64,000 bases of DNA from Cellvibrio zantedeschiae. Its GTDB lineage: Bacteria; Pseudomonadota; Gammaproteobacteria; Pseudomonadales; Cellvibrionaceae. Location: positions 806,001 to 870,000 of the forward strand of contig NZ_BMYZ01000001.1 in NCBI RefSeq assembly GCF_014652535.1. Direction: 5' to 3'. Within the stretch, counting starts at the first letter, position 1; each line of letters opens with the position of its first letter. Below the pieces are notes generated by a model. The model did no database searches. It saw nothing but the letters and a program-made list of their open reading frames with translations, and was not told the DNA's origin. The position numbers and the translations under genes are program-made. Positions 8,324 to 18,595 of the stretch are shown here, piece after piece.

Positions 8324-10132
8324 ATGCGCAGCCAATACTGCGGCTCTTTAAATGCCGCTCATATCGATCAAGAAGTCACCCTCTCTGGCTGGGTGGATCG
8401 TCGTCGCGATCACGGTGGTGTGATCTTTATCGACCTGCGCGACCGCGAAGGTATTGTGCAAGTGGTGTTTGATCCGGATGCCAAAGAGAATTTTGCATTG
8501 GCTGATAAGGTGCGCGGCGAATATGTTTTGCAAGTTACTGGTAAGGTTCGCGCTCGTGCAGCAGCAGCTGTAAACCCGAATATGGCGAGCGGCGAGATCG
8601 AAGTTTACGGCACGGGTTTGAAAATCCTGAACGAAGCCGAAACTATTCCGTTCCCATTGGATGCATTTTCAAACGTAGGTGAAGAAACTCGTTTGAAATA
8701 TCGATTCCTCGATTTGCGCCGTTTAGAGATGCAAAAAAGTTTGCGCTTCCGTTCAAAAGTGACCAGCGCAATTCGCAATTATTTAGATCGCAATAACTTT
8801 TTGGATATTGAAACGCCAATTCTGACTCGTGCTACCCCCGAAGGTGCGCGCGATTATTTGGTGCCATCACGTACCCACGAAAATAAATTTTTCGCATTGC
8901 CACAATCGCCACAGTTGTTTAAACAATTGTTAATGGTGGCTGGTTTTGATCGCTACTACCAAATCGCAAAATGTTTCCGCGATGAAGATTTGCGTGCAGA
9001 TCGCCAACCAGAATTTACCCAGATCGATATCGAAACTTCATTCATGACCCAAGACCAGATTATGTCTGTGACTGAAGGTATGATTCGCGAAGTGTTTAAA
9101 GATTTGAAAGGTGTAGAGTTCGACGAATTGCAACGCATGCCTTTCTCTGAAGCCATCGCAAAATACGGATCAGATAAACCTGATATGCGTATTCCGTTGG
9201 AATTGGTTGATGTTAAAGACCTGGTTGCCGAAGTAGATTTTAAAGTATTTGCTGGCCCAGCGAACGATCCAAAATCTCGCGTAACTGCGCTCAAAGTCCC
9301 CGGTGGAAATGAAAAGTTAACGCGCAAGCAAATCGACGACTACACCAAGTTCGTAAGCATCTACGGTGCAAAAGGTTTGGCGTACATTAAAGTTAACGAC
9401 AAGAATGATCTTGAAGAAGGTTTGCAATCTCCAATCGTTAAAAATCTCCCTGTTCCAGTTCGTGCCGCAATTCTTGAGCGCGTTGGTGCAGAAAACGGTG
9501 ACTTGATTTTCTTCGGTGCCGACAAGCACAAAATCGTAACTGAAGCTTTGGGCGCATTGCGTTGCAAACTCGGTGCAGATTTGAATTTGTACACCAAAGA
9601 GTGGGCAATGTTGTGGGTTGTTGATTTCCCGATGTTCGAAGAATTGGATGACGGCAGCTTGACTGCAATTCACCATCCATTTACTGCGCCTTCTTGTTCA
9701 CCAGAAGAATTGGCTGCAAACCCGGCGACTGCATTGTCACAAGCTTACGATTTGGTATTAAACGGTACTGAATTGGGCGGTGGTTCTGTGCGTATCCACA
9801 CCAAGGAAATGCAACAAACTGTGTTCAACATCCTTGGCATTAGCGAAGAAGAGCAACGCGAAAAATTTGGCTTCCTGTTGGACGCATTGAAATATGGTGC
9901 ACCACCGCACGGTGGTTTGGCATTCGGTTTGGATCGCTTGATTATGTTGATGATTGGCGCAAGCTCAATCCGCGATGTAATCGCCTTCCCGAAAACCCAA
10001 AGCGCTGCTTGTGTAATGACTGACGCCCCAGGTTTTGTAGACGATTTGCAATTGCGTGAATTGCACATTCGTTTACGCAAGAAAGAAAAAGCCGAAGCTG
10101 CACCAGCTGAAGGCGCTGAGTACGGAATGTAA
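8324..10132 (+). CDS. aspS: Aspartyl-tRNA synthetase, probably non-discriminating
   Basis: Class II synthetase that charges tRNA(Asp) with aspartate and, if non-discriminating, also tRNA(Asn). It is about 602 aa, of bacterial type: N-terminal OB-fold anticodon domain (about 1-105), catalytic core with class II motifs ([17 protein letters not shown]-terminal [12 protein letters not shown]), and the inserted GAD domain (about 280-420). The anticodon domain reads [10 protein letters not shown], with His at residue 30, as in Pseudomonas-type non-discriminating AspRS, where discriminating enzymes such as that of E. coli have Leu. This fits the presence of gatCAB in the same window. ATGs at 8318 and 8324 are both possible; the GGG at 8312-8314 suits 8324 and the family start MRSQYCG. 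Confidence 0.96.
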   Translation: MRSQYCGSLNAAHIDQEVTLSGWVDRRRDHGGVIFIDLRDREGIVQVVFDPDAKENFALADKVRGEYVLQVTGKVRARAAAAVNPNMASGEIEVYGTGLKILNEAETIPFPLDAFSNVGEETRLKYRFLDLRRLEMQKSLRFRSKVTSAIRNYLDRNNFLDIETPILTRATPEGARDYLVPSRTHENKFFALPQSPQLFKQLLMVAGFDRYYQIAKCFRDEDLRADRQPEFTQIDIETSFMTQDQIMSVTEGMIREVFKDLKGVEFDELQRMPFSEAIAKYGSDKPDMRIPLELVDVKDLVAEVDFKVFAGPANDPKSRVTALKVPGGNEKLTRKQIDDYTKFVSIYGAKGLAYIKVNDKNDLEEGLQSPIVKNLPVPVRAAILERVGAENGDLIFFGADKHKIVTEALGALRCKLGADLNLYTKEWAMLWVVDFPMFEELDDGSLTAIHHPFTAPSCSPEELAANPATALSQAYDLVLNGTELGGGSVRIHTKEMQQTVFNILGISEEEQREKFGFLLDALKYGAPPHGGLAFGLDRLIMLMIGASSIRDVIAFPKTQSAACVMTDAPGFVDDLQLRELHIRLRKKEKAEAAPAEGAEYGM

Positions 10133-10155
10133 TCGCACTTGAAACAACGCGATTG

Positions 10156-10186
10156 AAAAAGGGTGGGCAATGCCCGCCCTTTTTTT
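10156..10186 (+). terminator. Rho-independent terminator of aspS
   Basis: A G/C-rich hairpin, AAAAAGGGTGGGC paired with GCCCGCCCTTTTT around an AAT loop with one G-U pair, is followed by a run of T. It lies 24 bases after the aspS stop. Confidence 0.85.
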
Positions 10187-10234
10187 ATGGGATTTTTAAT
10201 CTTGAATTAAATAAAAGTATCTTGGAGAAACAAG

Positions 10235-10978
10235 ATGGCAGGCCACAGTAAATGGCACAACATGCGTCACCGCAAAGCGCGACAAGATGCCAAACGCGTA
10301 AAAATTTTTACCAAACTCATTCGTGAGATAACTGTTGCCGCAAAAAGCAGCGCAAACATTGCAGACAACCCGCGCTTGCGTGCTGCAGTTGACGACGCAC
10401 TTTACAACAACATGAAGCGTGATTCGATTGAGAAAGCGATTGCGCGTGGCGCTGGTACAACTGAAGCGGATAATTACGAAGAGTTAACTTATGAAGGTTA
10501 CGGCGTAAACGGCGTTGCCTTTATTGTTGAATGTATGACCGACAACCGTAATCGCACCGCGGGCGAAGTTCGCCATGCGTTCGATAAGCGTGGCGGAAAT
10601 CTCGGTACAAACGGTTCTGTTTCTTATCTGTTTGCACGCAAAGGCCAAATCAGTTTTGCGCCAGGTATAAGCGAAGATGCATTAATGGAAGCTGCGCTGG
10701 AAGCTGGCGCAGATGATGTGATTGCCAATGATGATGGTTCCATCGAAATCTTCACCGCGTTTGAAGATTATCTGAATGTAAAAGATGCGCTGATTGCGGC
10801 TGGCTTCAAGCCTGAGCACTCCGAAATTATTATGCAGCCGTCATTAACCGTATCGCTCGATAAAGACCAGGCCGAAAAAATCCTCGCATTAATTGATATG
10901 CTTGAAGATCTGGACGATGTGCAGAAGGTTTATACCAATGCGGATATTTCAGAAGAAATCATGGAGCAAATCGGTTAG
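10235..10978 (+). CDS. yebC: YebC/PmpR-family protein
   Basis: 247-residue cytoplasmic protein of the YebC/TACO1 family. The N-terminus [17 protein letters not shown] and the central block [19 protein letters not shown] are diagnostic. Family members have been described as transcription regulators and, for TACO1-like proteins, as factors that help translation through difficult stretches; sequence does not tell which applies. A good ribosome-binding site (GGAGAAA) lies before the ATG. As in most gammaproteobacteria it stands between aspS and ruvC. Confidence 0.95.
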   Translation: MAGHSKWHNMRHRKARQDAKRVKIFTKLIREITVAAKSSANIADNPRLRAAVDDALYNNMKRDSIEKAIARGAGTTEADNYEELTYEGYGVNGVAFIVECMTDNRNRTAGEVRHAFDKRGGNLGTNGSVSYLFARKGQISFAPGISEDALMEAALEAGADDVIANDDGSIEIFTAFEDYLNVKDALIAAGFKPEHSEIIMQPSLTVSLDKDQAEKILALIDMLEDLDDVQKVYTNADISEEIMEQIG

Positions 10979-11099
10979 TTTCTATCTACATCCTCTCTTT
11001 AGAATAGCTGCTTGCTTTAGGTGCATGCAGCTTGCCTAGATGCCATCTTCATGTAACACTGTACGTATCTACAGTTTATGCATGATCTTGGTTCTGCTT

Positions 11100-11618
11100 A
11101 TGGCACTTATCCTCGGTATAGATCCCGGCTCACGTAAAACCGGTTTTGGCATTATCAACGCGAATGGCAATAAAACCGAATACGTCACTAGCGGAGTTAT
11201 ACGTATTCCGGAGGTGGAATTGTCTGAGCGGTTAAAAATCATTTTCAATTCCATCACTCAGATTATTAATCAATATTGTCCGCAGGAAATGGCCATTGAA
11301 CAGGTTTTTATGGCCAAGAACGCGGCTTCAGCTCTTAAGCTTGGGCAGGCGAGGGGCGCCGCAATCGTGGCCGCTGTCGCCTTGGATATGCCAGTTTCAG
11401 AATATGAAGCGCGCAAAGTGAAGCAGTCGGTCGTAGGCAACGGTGCAGCAGATAAGCTTCAAGTCCAGCATATGGTGAAAACACTGTTGCGGCTGCCCGC
11501 CGTTCCACAAGAAGATGCTGCAGATGCACTTGCCGTCGCTCTTTGTCATGCCAACAGTTCCCAGCATTTAATTAAGTTGGCCGGTTCAGTAAGCTTTCGG
11601 CGAGGCAGGGTGGTTTAA
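11100..11618 (+). CDS. ruvC: Holliday junction resolvase RuvC
   Basis: Endonuclease that cuts Holliday junctions symmetrically after branch migration by RuvAB. At 172 aa it has the standard length. The RNase H-like fold carries the four acidic catalytic residues: Asp8 (LGIDPGS), Glu67 (AIEQVF), Asp139 and Asp142 (EDAADALA). I set the start at the ATG at 11100, giving [10 protein letters not shown] as in the family; an in-frame ATG at 11040 would add a non-conserved 20 residues. It is 98 bases upstream of ruvA on the same strand. Confidence 0.95.
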   Translation: MALILGIDPGSRKTGFGIINANGNKTEYVTSGVIRIPEVELSERLKIIFNSITQIINQYCPQEMAIEQVFMAKNAASALKLGQARGAAIVAAVALDMPVSEYEARKVKQSVVGNGAADKLQVQHMVKTLLRLPAVPQEDAADALAVALCHANSSQHLIKLAGSVSFRRGRVV

Positions 11619-11715
11619 TAATAATCCCAAAGTTTTCCCGGTAAAGATTCAAATTTTTAAAATGTTTAAACTGCATTACAATCGCCCTCAACGTTAACAC
11701 AGGCTAAAAGCGCAC

Positions 11716-12333
11716 ATGATTGGACGTCTCCGTGGCACCCTCATTGAAAAGCAACCTCCTTATTTATTGCTGGATGTAAATGGCGTTGGCTACGAGCTAC
11801 AAGCGCCCATGACAACTTTCTATCGTCTCCCGGCAATGGGTGCAGAAGTTATTTTGCACACGCATTTGTCCATCACCGAAAACTTGCACCAACTTTTTGG
11901 TTTTGCTGATCAGCGTGACCGCTCCCTCTTTCGCACCTTGATAAAAGTAAATGGTGTTGGTCCCAAGTTAGCAGTAGCGATTTTGTCGGGCATGGAGGCG
12001 GATGATATCGCTCGCTGTGTGCGCGACAATAATGTTAAAGCCTTAACCAAAGTGCCAGGCATAGGCGCCAAAACGGCTGAACGATTGGTGATTGAGTTAC
12101 GTGATCGCTTGAAAAATTGGGATATGCCCCATAACGATCTGCTGGCGCATAATGAAATCAAGCAAATTGTTAGCGACAATGATACTTACGCAGAAGCTGA
12201 AAGTGCATTGGTGGCCTTGGGTTATAAACCTGTGGAAGCTGCAAAAATGATTTCCGCAGCATCCAAGCAAAAACCAGATGCTAAGAGTGAAGAGCTCATT
12301 CGCTTGGCTTTGCGTTCTATGGCTAGCTCCTGA
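11716..12333 (+). CDS. ruvA: Holliday junction DNA helicase subunit RuvA
   Basis: Tetrameric junction-binding subunit that loads the RuvB motors. It is 205 aa with the usual three parts: an N-terminal OB fold (MIGRLRGTLIEKQPPYLLLD), two helix-hairpin-helix motifs (VNGVGPKLAVAIL and VPGIGAKTAERLV), and the C-terminal RuvB-binding domain (AESALVALGYKPVEAAKMI), joined by a flexible linker. It is followed 49 bases later by ruvB in the same direction, as expected for the ruvAB operon. Confidence 0.96.
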   Translation: MIGRLRGTLIEKQPPYLLLDVNGVGYELQAPMTTFYRLPAMGAEVILHTHLSITENLHQLFGFADQRDRSLFRTLIKVNGVGPKLAVAILSGMEADDIARCVRDNNVKALTKVPGIGAKTAERLVIELRDRLKNWDMPHNDLLAHNEIKQIVSDNDTYAEAESALVALGYKPVEAAKMISAASKQKPDAKSEELIRLALRSMASS

Positions 12334-12382
12334 TTTCTCTTAATAAGACATTCACACACTTTGTTTATCTTACGAGCTGATA

Positions 12383-13414
12383 ATGATTGAAACAGATCGC
12401 CTGATTGCCCCCGCCGCCAAAGAGCGTGAAGATTATTTGGATCGCACTGTGCGCCCCAAAAGCCTTGCGGATTATGTTGGGCAGCCTGTTGTGCGTGAGC
12501 AGATGGAAATTTTTATCGGTGCTGCCAAAAAACGCAACGAAGCGCTGGATCATACCTTGGTATTCGGTCCGCCTGGATTGGGTAAGACCACGCTCGCCAA
12601 TATTATTGCTAATGAAATGGGCGTATCGCTAAAAAGTACTTCTGGCCCGGTATTAGAAAAAGCCGGTGATTTAGCTGCACTTATGACTAATCTGGAGCCG
12701 GGCGATGTGTTGTTTATTGACGAAATACATCGCTTGAGCCCTGTGGTGGAGGAGATTCTTTATCCAGCCATGGAGGATTTCCAGCTGGATATTATGATTG
12801 GTGAAGGCCCCGCTGCACGCTCCATTAAGCTGGATTTACCGCAGTTTACTTTGGTGGGGGCAACTACTCGTGCCGGACTTTTAACATCACCCTTACGCGA
12901 CCGTTTTGGTATTGTTCAGCGTCTGGAGTTTTATAATGTCGCCGATCTCACCCATATTGTTGCGCGTTCCGCTAATTTGCTTGGCGTTCGTATGGATGAT
13001 AAAGGCGCGCAGGAAGTCGCAAAACGCTCGCGCGGTACACCGCGGATTGCCAATCGATTGCTGCGTCGAGTGCGCGATTTCGCTGAAATGAAAGGTGACG
13101 GCATAGTCACCGCAAGCATGGCAGATAGCGCATTAAATATGCTGAATGTAGATGAACGCGGCTTTGATCATATGGACCGGCGTTTATTAATGGCGATGAT
13201 GAACAATTTTGATGGAGGCCCAGTAGGTGTTGAAAGTTTGGCGGCAGCTATTAGTGAAGACCGCGGCACCATCGAAGATGTGATTGAACCATATTTAATT
13301 CAGCAAGGCTTTATGGCGCGGACGCCACGCGGTCGGGTCTTAACTAATAATGCCTATCTGCATTTTGGCGTACCCATGCCAAAACGATTACAACAAGACG
13401 TCGGTGAAAATTAA
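12383..13414 (+). CDS. ruvB: Holliday junction branch-migration ATPase RuvB
   Basis: AAA+ motor that drives branch migration of Holliday junctions together with RuvA. 343 aa. Visible elements: the N-terminal [11 protein letters not shown] block, Walker [12 protein letters not shown], Walker [10 protein letters not shown], sensor 1 region [18 protein letters not shown] with the arginine finger, and the C-terminal winged helix ([13 protein letters not shown]). The gene lies between ruvA and ybgC. Confidence 0.97.
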   Translation: MIETDRLIAPAAKEREDYLDRTVRPKSLADYVGQPVVREQMEIFIGAAKKRNEALDHTLVFGPPGLGKTTLANIIANEMGVSLKSTSGPVLEKAGDLAALMTNLEPGDVLFIDEIHRLSPVVEEILYPAMEDFQLDIMIGEGPAARSIKLDLPQFTLVGATTRAGLLTSPLRDRFGIVQRLEFYNVADLTHIVARSANLLGVRMDDKGAQEVAKRSRGTPRIANRLLRRVRDFAEMKGDGIVTASMADSALNMLNVDERGFDHMDRRLLMAMMNNFDGGPVGVESLAAAISEDRGTIEDVIEPYLIQQGFMARTPRGRVLTNNAYLHFGVPMPKRLQQDVGEN

Positions 13415-13441
13415 TCCGAATAAAATTTGTACAGAGAAATT

Positions 13442-13861
13442 ATGGTTGCGGAAGAGTTTAGTATTTCGGTTCGCGTTTATATCGAAGATACAGATGCGGG
13501 CGGAATTGTTTATTACGTAAACTATTTAAAATTCATGGAGCGCTGCCGTACAGAATTCTTGCGCACTTTGGGTTATCATAAGCCGGCGATTTTGGACGAC
13601 GGCCTTTTATTGGTAGTACATGCTGCTCAAGTTGACTACCGTCGTCCTGCGCGACTTGATGATGAATTGCTGATAACAAGCAGCATTACCAAGTTAGCGC
13701 GCACCTATATCGAATTTAAACAGCAGGTTTTCCGCGAGCAAGAGTTGTTATCTAGTGGGCTCGTGCGTGTTGCCTGTGTAGATGCAGCGTTAATGAAACC
13801 GCGCCCAATTCCAGCGGATATGCATCAGCAATTGTCACAACTTCAAATTTCACAAATATAG
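13442..13861 (+). CDS. ybgC: Acyl-CoA thioesterase YbgC (Tol-Pal cluster)
   Basis: Hot-dog-fold thioesterase of the 4-hydroxybenzoyl-CoA thioesterase family; YbgC proteins hydrolyse acyl-CoA and are linked to phospholipid metabolism and the Tol-Pal system. 139 aa. The catalytic motif is YIEDTDAGGIVYYVNYLKF, with Asp18 in the position of the active-site aspartate. I chose the ATG at 13442, preceded by AGAGAA; an in-frame TTG at 13427 would add five residues. It is the first gene of the tol cluster, 27 bases before tolQ. Confidence 0.94.
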   Translation: MVAEEFSISVRVYIEDTDAGGIVYYVNYLKFMERCRTEFLRTLGYHKPAILDDGLLLVVHAAQVDYRRPARLDDELLITSSITKLARTYIEFKQQVFREQELLSSGLVRVACVDAALMKPRPIPADMHQQLSQLQISQI

Positions 13862-13888
13862 AAACCAACACTCAAGGTTAAACCCTCT

Positions 13889-14572
13889 ATGTCAGACGCT
13901 GAAAATACAATGTCAATTTTCGCCCTCATGGGCCAGGCTACCATCGCAGTGAAAATCGTCATGCTGATTTTGGTTGCAGCTTCAGTTGTGTCCTGGGTGA
14001 TGATTTTTAAAAGTCTTATTTATCAAAGCAAAGCTAAAAATGCGTTTGATTATTTTGAAAAACAATTTTGGTCCGGCATTGATCTCAACCAGCTCTTCCG
14101 TCAGGGCAATGGGCATGAGCGTATTGAAGGAATAGAAAATATATTCCGCGCAGGATTTAAAGAATTTACTCGTCTGCGTCAAACGGCTGGTGCAGATGCT
14201 GAAGCAATTATGGATGGCGCTCAGCGTGCAATGCGTGTGGCGCTAGCGCGTGAAGAGGAAAAACTGGATGAAAACTTACCATTCCTTGCCAGTGTCGCAT
14301 CTGTAAGCCCATACGTTGGTCTTTTTGGGACCGTATGGGGAATTATGAACTCCTTTATGAACCTTTCAAATGTCCATCAAACAACCTTGGCGACGGTTGC
14401 ACCAGGTATTGCCGAAGCCTTGATCGCAACGGCTATGGGGCTTTTTGCTGCGATTCCTGCGGTGTTGGCGTACAACAAATTTTCCTCACGTTCAGCAGCG
14501 CTGCTCAGTAATTATCAAACCTTCGCAGAAGAGTTTTCGACCATTCTTCATCGCCAAGTGCATAGCAAGTAA
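13889..14572 (+). CDS. tolQ: Tol-Pal proton-channel subunit TolQ
   Basis: Inner-membrane protein of the MotA/ExbB/TolQ family which, with TolR, uses the proton gradient to energise TolA. 227 aa with three membrane segments: near the N-terminus (about 15-38), and two in the second half (about 135-160 and 170-195). The conserved block LPFLASVASVSPYVGLFGTVWGIM precedes and enters the second segment and ATVAPGIAEALIATAMGLFAA the third. The Tol system acts in outer-membrane constriction at division and in envelope integrity. Confidence 0.96.
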   Translation: MSDAENTMSIFALMGQATIAVKIVMLILVAASVVSWVMIFKSLIYQSKAKNAFDYFEKQFWSGIDLNQLFRQGNGHERIEGIENIFRAGFKEFTRLRQTAGADAEAIMDGAQRAMRVALAREEEKLDENLPFLASVASVSPYVGLFGTVWGIMNSFMNLSNVHQTTLATVAPGIAEALIATAMGLFAAIPAVLAYNKFSSRSAALLSNYQTFAEEFSTILHRQVHSK

Positions 14573-14623
14573 ATGTTTTGCAGATGTATATAGGTTAAGT
14601 GAACGCGAAATAGGTTATTACAC

Positions 14624-15070
14624 ATGTCTGGATTCGGACCAAAAGTTAAAAAAAATCTCAAAGCAGAAATTAACGTCGTCCCCTTTATTGACGTGATGTT
14701 GGTGCTGCTGGTTGTTTTTATGATCGCCGCGCCCATGATGACGCAGGGTATAAAGGTTGATCTTCCTAAGGCAGCTGCGGAGCCTGTTGACACCAAAGAC
14801 GACGAACCTATTACGGTCTCTGTTAAAAAGGACGGCGGCTTCTACATTGAGTCTGGTGGAGAGGGGCTTGGAGGAAGCAGGGATACCGCACGGCCTCTCC
14901 ATGAGATTAAAGATATTGTTGGGAAAATATTGGCCGCCAAACCTAACACATTGGTGTTTGTGCAGGGCGATCGCAGCGTGAACTATGGTGTTATTGTCGA
15001 GTTGATGGGCGAATTAAAAGCCGCTGGCGCACCGTCAGTGGGCTTGTTGACTGATCCACCCTCGCACTAG
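14624..15070 (+). CDS. tolR: Tol-Pal subunit TolR
   Basis: ExbD/TolR family protein, the partner of TolQ in the energised complex. 148 aa: one N-terminal membrane helix containing the functional aspartate (INVVPFIDVMLVLLVVFMI) and a periplasmic domain. A stretch around residues 83-92 (SGGEGLGGSRDTARP) looks like a species-specific loop insertion compared with shorter TolR proteins. Located 51 bases after tolQ and 7 bases before tolA. Confidence 0.95.
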   Translation: MSGFGPKVKKNLKAEINVVPFIDVMLVLLVVFMIAAPMMTQGIKVDLPKAAAEPVDTKDDEPITVSVKKDGGFYIESGGEGLGGSRDTARPLHEIKDIVGKILAAKPNTLVFVQGDRSVNYGVIVELMGELKAAGAPSVGLLTDPPSH

Positions 15071-15077
15071 GTTGTCT

Positions 15078-15920
15078 ATGAAGCTTGCCGATATTTTTTC
15101 GCTGCCAGTATTTCTCAGTGTGTTACTTCACGCACTGATTGTTTTGGCAATGATATTAAAATTTGATTTTCTGAAGGAAGAGCCTGAACCCTATAAGCCG
15201 CATTTTGTGACGGCCACTTTGGTTGACGTAAAGCCAAAAGCAAAAGCTGCGCCCCAACAGCCTAAAGAGCAGGTGTTGGATGGGAAAAATAATCCTGAAT
15301 TAAAACAGGTGAAACAGCAGCAGGAGCAGCAAGAACAGCAGGCTGAATCCAAAGCTGTAGTTCAAAAACAGCAAGAACAGAAAGAAAAGGCGGTAGCCGA
15401 ACAAAAAGTTCGCGATGAAAATGTAAAGAAAGAAAAAGCTAAAAAAGAAGCTGATGCAAAAGCTAAAGCTGAAAAGCAGAAAAAATTAGAAGAAGAGCAA
15501 AAAGCACAAGCCGAAGCTGAAAAGAAGAAAAAGGCAGAAAAGCAACGCCGCGAGGAATTGAAAGCGCTAGAAGCGCAAATGCAAAAAGAAGAGCAAATGC
15601 TGAGCAGTACTGTTGATGACGTCAGCACAAAAAGTTACGAAGAGTTAATTGCTGAGCGCGTAAGACAAAATTGGAGTAGACCTCCATCAGCGCGTAACGG
15701 AATGACAGCAGTGTTGGAAATTAGAATGTTGCCCACCGGACAAGTTATGGGCGTTCGCGTCACCAAGAGTAGTGGAGATGCCGCGTTTGATCGCGCTGCG
15801 GAGCAAGCGGTAAAACGTGTTGATCGATTTGAAGACGTCAAAAATATTCCGCCGGATGTTTTTGAAAAATATTTCCGTCAATTTTTATTCACCTTCCGAC
15901 CAGAGGATTTGCGCCAGTGA
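15078..15920 (+). CDS. tolA: Cell envelope integrity protein TolA
   Basis: Links the inner-membrane TolQR motor to TolB/Pal at the outer membrane. 280 aa from the ATG at 15078 (a TTG two codons upstream is less likely). Domain I is one membrane helix (about 8-28). Domain II (about 55-185) is a long, charged Lys/Glu/Gln/Ala-rich coiled coil. Domain III (about 190-280) is the C-terminal TonB-like globular domain (YEELIAERVRQNWSRPP; VTKSSGDAAFDRAAEQAVKR). It overlaps tolB by four bases. Confidence 0.95.
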   Translation: MKLADIFSLPVFLSVLLHALIVLAMILKFDFLKEEPEPYKPHFVTATLVDVKPKAKAAPQQPKEQVLDGKNNPELKQVKQQQEQQEQQAESKAVVQKQQEQKEKAVAEQKVRDENVKKEKAKKEADAKAKAEKQKKLEEEQKAQAEAEKKKKAEKQRREELKALEAQMQKEEQMLSSTVDDVSTKSYEELIAERVRQNWSRPPSARNGMTAVLEIRMLPTGQVMGVRVTKSSGDAAFDRAAEQAVKRVDRFEDVKNIPPDVFEKYFRQFLFTFRPEDLRQ

Positions 15921-17188
15921 AACGCATTGTATTGTTCTGTATGGTTTTGTTATCAGGTTATGCTAACGCACAGTTGACTAACATCACGATTTCAAAAGGT
16001 ATTGATAATCCAACGCGAATTGCGGTGGATGATTTTGCAGGCCCAAAGCTGGCGGAAGATATTCCAGCCATCATTCGTAATGATTTGAATTTCAGTGGTC
16101 AATTTGAATCCATAGATTCAAATCAGCTGATTACTCATCCTCGTAGTGAAAGCGAAATTTCTTACCGCGATTTTAAAGCGATCAAAGCAGAATATTTATT
16201 GATCGGTAGTATCGCAGAGCAGGGTGGCCGCTACACAGCATCCTACGAATTATTTGATGTCGTGCAACAGAAGCGCGTTTTTATCAAAATGAGTGTTGAT
16301 GGTTCAGAGACTCAGCTGCGCGATATGGCACATAGAATCAGCGATAAGGTGTATGAAACTATCACTGGGATTCGCGGCATCTTCTCCACTAAAATTATTT
16401 ATGTAGAAGCTTTCTCCAAGCCCGCAAGATCGCGCTTGATGCTTTCAGATGTGGATGGTGCACGCGCTCGTGTGTTGCTTGAATCAAAACAACCGATTAT
16501 GTCACCTGTTTGGTCGCCAGATGGCACTCGTGTGGCTTATGTGTCTTTTGAATCCGATCGTCCCGCCATTTATATACAAACCTTAGCGACCGGACGTAAA
16601 GAGCAAATCACAAACTTCAAAGGGTTAAATGGTGCACCGGCTTGGTCTCCAGATGGTCAAAAGCTGGCTATGGTTCTGTCTAAAGATGACAACCCGGAAA
16701 TTTATACCGTAGATATTGCGAGTCGAGCATTTACTCGTGTTACAAATCAATTTGCAATCGATACTGAGCCGTCATGGACCATTGATGGAACGGGAATATT
16801 TTTCACATCAGATCGTGGCGTAAGACCACAAATTTATAAAGTAACACTTGCAACGGGTATAACAGAACGTGTAACCTTCGACGGCGATTATAACGCGCGT
16901 GGTCGTGTTTCTCCCGATGGTAAGAGTTTGGTAATGGTCAATAAGCGCCCTGGTGGTAACTATCAGATTGCCGCTCAAGACCTTAAATCGGGAAATATAC
17001 GCATTTTGACCGAGACAAATTACGACGAATCGCCTACTATAGCGCCCAACGGCGCAATGCTTATGTATGCGACCAGTGTTGGTGGTAAGGGTATCCTCGG
17101 TGCTGTTTCGTTGGATGCGCGAACAAAGGTTCGTTTGCCATCCAAGCAAGGCGATGTACGTGAACCCGCGTGGTCACCATTTTTTTAA
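15917..17188 (+). CDS. tolB: Tol-Pal periplasmic beta-propeller protein TolB
   Basis: Periplasmic protein that binds Pal and TolA and releases Pal from peptidoglycan. 423 aa, beginning with GTG in a GTGA overlap with the tolA stop, indicating translational coupling. Signal peptide about residues 1-18, N-terminal alpha/beta domain to about 150, then a six-bladed propeller recognisable by repeated WSPDG-type motifs (SPVWSPDGTRVAYVS, APAWSPDGQKLAMVL, EPSWTIDGTGIFFTS, REPAWSPF). Confidence 0.96.
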   Translation: MKRIVLFCMVLLSGYANAQLTNITISKGIDNPTRIAVDDFAGPKLAEDIPAIIRNDLNFSGQFESIDSNQLITHPRSESEISYRDFKAIKAEYLLIGSIAEQGGRYTASYELFDVVQQKRVFIKMSVDGSETQLRDMAHRISDKVYETITGIRGIFSTKIIYVEAFSKPARSRLMLSDVDGARARVLLESKQPIMSPVWSPDGTRVAYVSFESDRPAIYIQTLATGRKEQITNFKGLNGAPAWSPDGQKLAMVLSKDDNPEIYTVDIASRAFTRVTNQFAIDTEPSWTIDGTGIFFTSDRGVRPQIYKVTLATGITERVTFDGDYNARGRVSPDGKSLVMVNKRPGGNYQIAAQDLKSGNIRILTETNYDESPTIAPNGAMLMYATSVGGKGILGAVSLDARTKVRLPSKQGDVREPAWSPFF

Positions 17189-17239
17189 GCTGTTTTTTTC
17201 ACCACTATAGATCTACAACTTGATTGGAGTTACACACAC

Positions 17240-17707
17240 ATGATCACTAAAGCAATTAAGCAAGGTTTGACTTTGGCCGTAGTTATGGCTTTCCTGGTTG
17301 GCTGTTCTTCTAGCGATAAGAAGAAAACCACTGCTCCAGCAGCTACTCCAGCTCCTGTTGCTACAGAAACTGCTGCTCCAGTTAAAGCAGTTGCAAACGT
17401 TGTTTACTTTGAATTCAACAAGTACGATCTGAGCCCAGAAGCTCGCGCTATTCTGTTGGCGCACGCTGAGAAATTAAAAGGTTCTTCTGCAGCAGTTCGC
17501 TTGGAAGGTCACGCTTCTGAAGAAGGTTCTCGCGAATACAACATGGCTTTGGGCGAAAAACGTGCTAAAGCTGCTCGTGATTTCTTGGTTCTTCAAGGCG
17601 TAAAAGCGGCTTCTTTGGAAGTTGTTAGCTACGGTGAAGAGCGTCCAGTTGCTACTGGTCACGATGAAGCTTCTTACACTCAAAACCGTCGTGTAGAAAT
17701 CAAGTAA
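17240..17707 (+). CDS. pal: Peptidoglycan-associated lipoprotein Pal
   Basis: Outer-membrane lipoprotein that binds peptidoglycan through an OmpA-like domain. 155 aa. Lipobox LVGC gives the lipidated Cys22. A Pro/Ala/Thr-rich linker leads into the OmpA domain (about 50-155), with [31 protein letters not shown] and the C-terminal QNRRVEI carrying the diaminopimelate-binding Arg region. It follows tolB by 51 bases. Confidence 0.97.
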   Translation: MITKAIKQGLTLAVVMAFLVGCSSSDKKKTTAPAATPAPVATETAAPVKAVANVVYFEFNKYDLSPEARAILLAHAEKLKGSSAAVRLEGHASEEGSREYNMALGEKRAKAARDFLVLQGVKAASLEVVSYGEERPVATGHDEASYTQNRRVEIK

Positions 17708-17723
17708 TTAGAGTCTGACCCGT

Positions 17724-18470
17724 ATGTTGAAACGCGCAATTGCTCTCCTATGTTGTATTGCAGTTCCGGCGGTTGAAGCACAAGTACGGGTTGTTGATTC
17801 CTCACCTCAGAGCGTTCGCTCTGGGGTGAATCGTCAACAAGAATCCCTCGAACAAAAAACTGAATCTTATAATCAGGTTCAATCGCTCCTGCAAGAAGTC
17901 TCCGAGTTGCGCGCTCTGGTTGAAGAGCAAGGTCACGAAATCTCCCGTTTAAAACAACTTCAGCTCGACAACTATGTTGATCTGGATCGTCGTGTTTCTT
18001 TTTTAACGGGTAATGCAGCTAAAGCAAAAGACCTGGATGCCAGTGCAAATACAGACTCATCTGTTTCTACGGATTCTGCAGTAGCGCCCGCAGTAGCTGG
18101 TGCGAGTGAAGCTGATGAATATAAAGCAGCTTATGATTTGTTGCGTCAGCGCCAAGTTGATCAATCCTTGGTTGCGTTCAAAGAATATCTCAAAAAATAT
18201 CCGTCAGGTGAGTTTGCCGCTAACAGTTGCTATTGGTTAGGCGAAATTTTCCTATTGAAGAACCAATTACCCCAAGCGCGTGATTGGTTTGCAAAATTGC
18301 TTCAAGATTTTCCTGAAAGTAACAAAGTACCTGATGCCAAATTTAAGTTAGGGAAGGTATATCATTTGTTAGGCGATAAAAAACGCGCCAAGCCTTTGTT
18401 AGATGATGCCGCAGCTGGTTTGGGCGATTCAGCACGTCTTGCCAAGCAATATTTGAAAGATAATTTTTAA
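17724..18470 (+). CDS. cpoB: Cell division coordinator CpoB (YbgF)
   Basis: Periplasmic protein that coordinates peptidoglycan synthesis with outer-membrane constriction through PBP1B and Tol. 248 aa: signal peptide (about 1-19), an N-terminal trimerising coiled coil (about 25-95, SEVRALVEEQ-like heptads), an Ala/Ser/Asp linker, and C-terminal TPR repeats (about 125-245) with the family block FPESNKVPDAKFKLGKVYH. Last gene of the tol cluster, 16 bases after pal. Confidence 0.94.
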   Translation: MLKRAIALLCCIAVPAVEAQVRVVDSSPQSVRSGVNRQQESLEQKTESYNQVQSLLQEVSELRALVEEQGHEISRLKQLQLDNYVDLDRRVSFLTGNAAKAKDLDASANTDSSVSTDSAVAPAVAGASEADEYKAAYDLLRQRQVDQSLVAFKEYLKKYPSGEFAANSCYWLGEIFLLKNQLPQARDWFAKLLQDFPESNKVPDAKFKLGKVYHLLGDKKRAKPLLDDAAAGLGDSARLAKQYLKDNF

Positions 18471-18595
18471 TTCGAAAATTATTTAATTTCCTCTTCTGCC
18501 CTTCTTTTCAATTGAAATTTTAATTTCTGTTGATTCGTATTGTTCAACTCTCCATACTGCCGCTTTTAATTATGTAGGCAATTTTCGGAGAAATT

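Noticed and set aside
15362-15628. Antisense frame rich in Phe, Ser and Cys opposite tolA
   Set aside because: It is the complement of the Lys/Glu/Ala coiled-coil codons of tolA, a known artefact.
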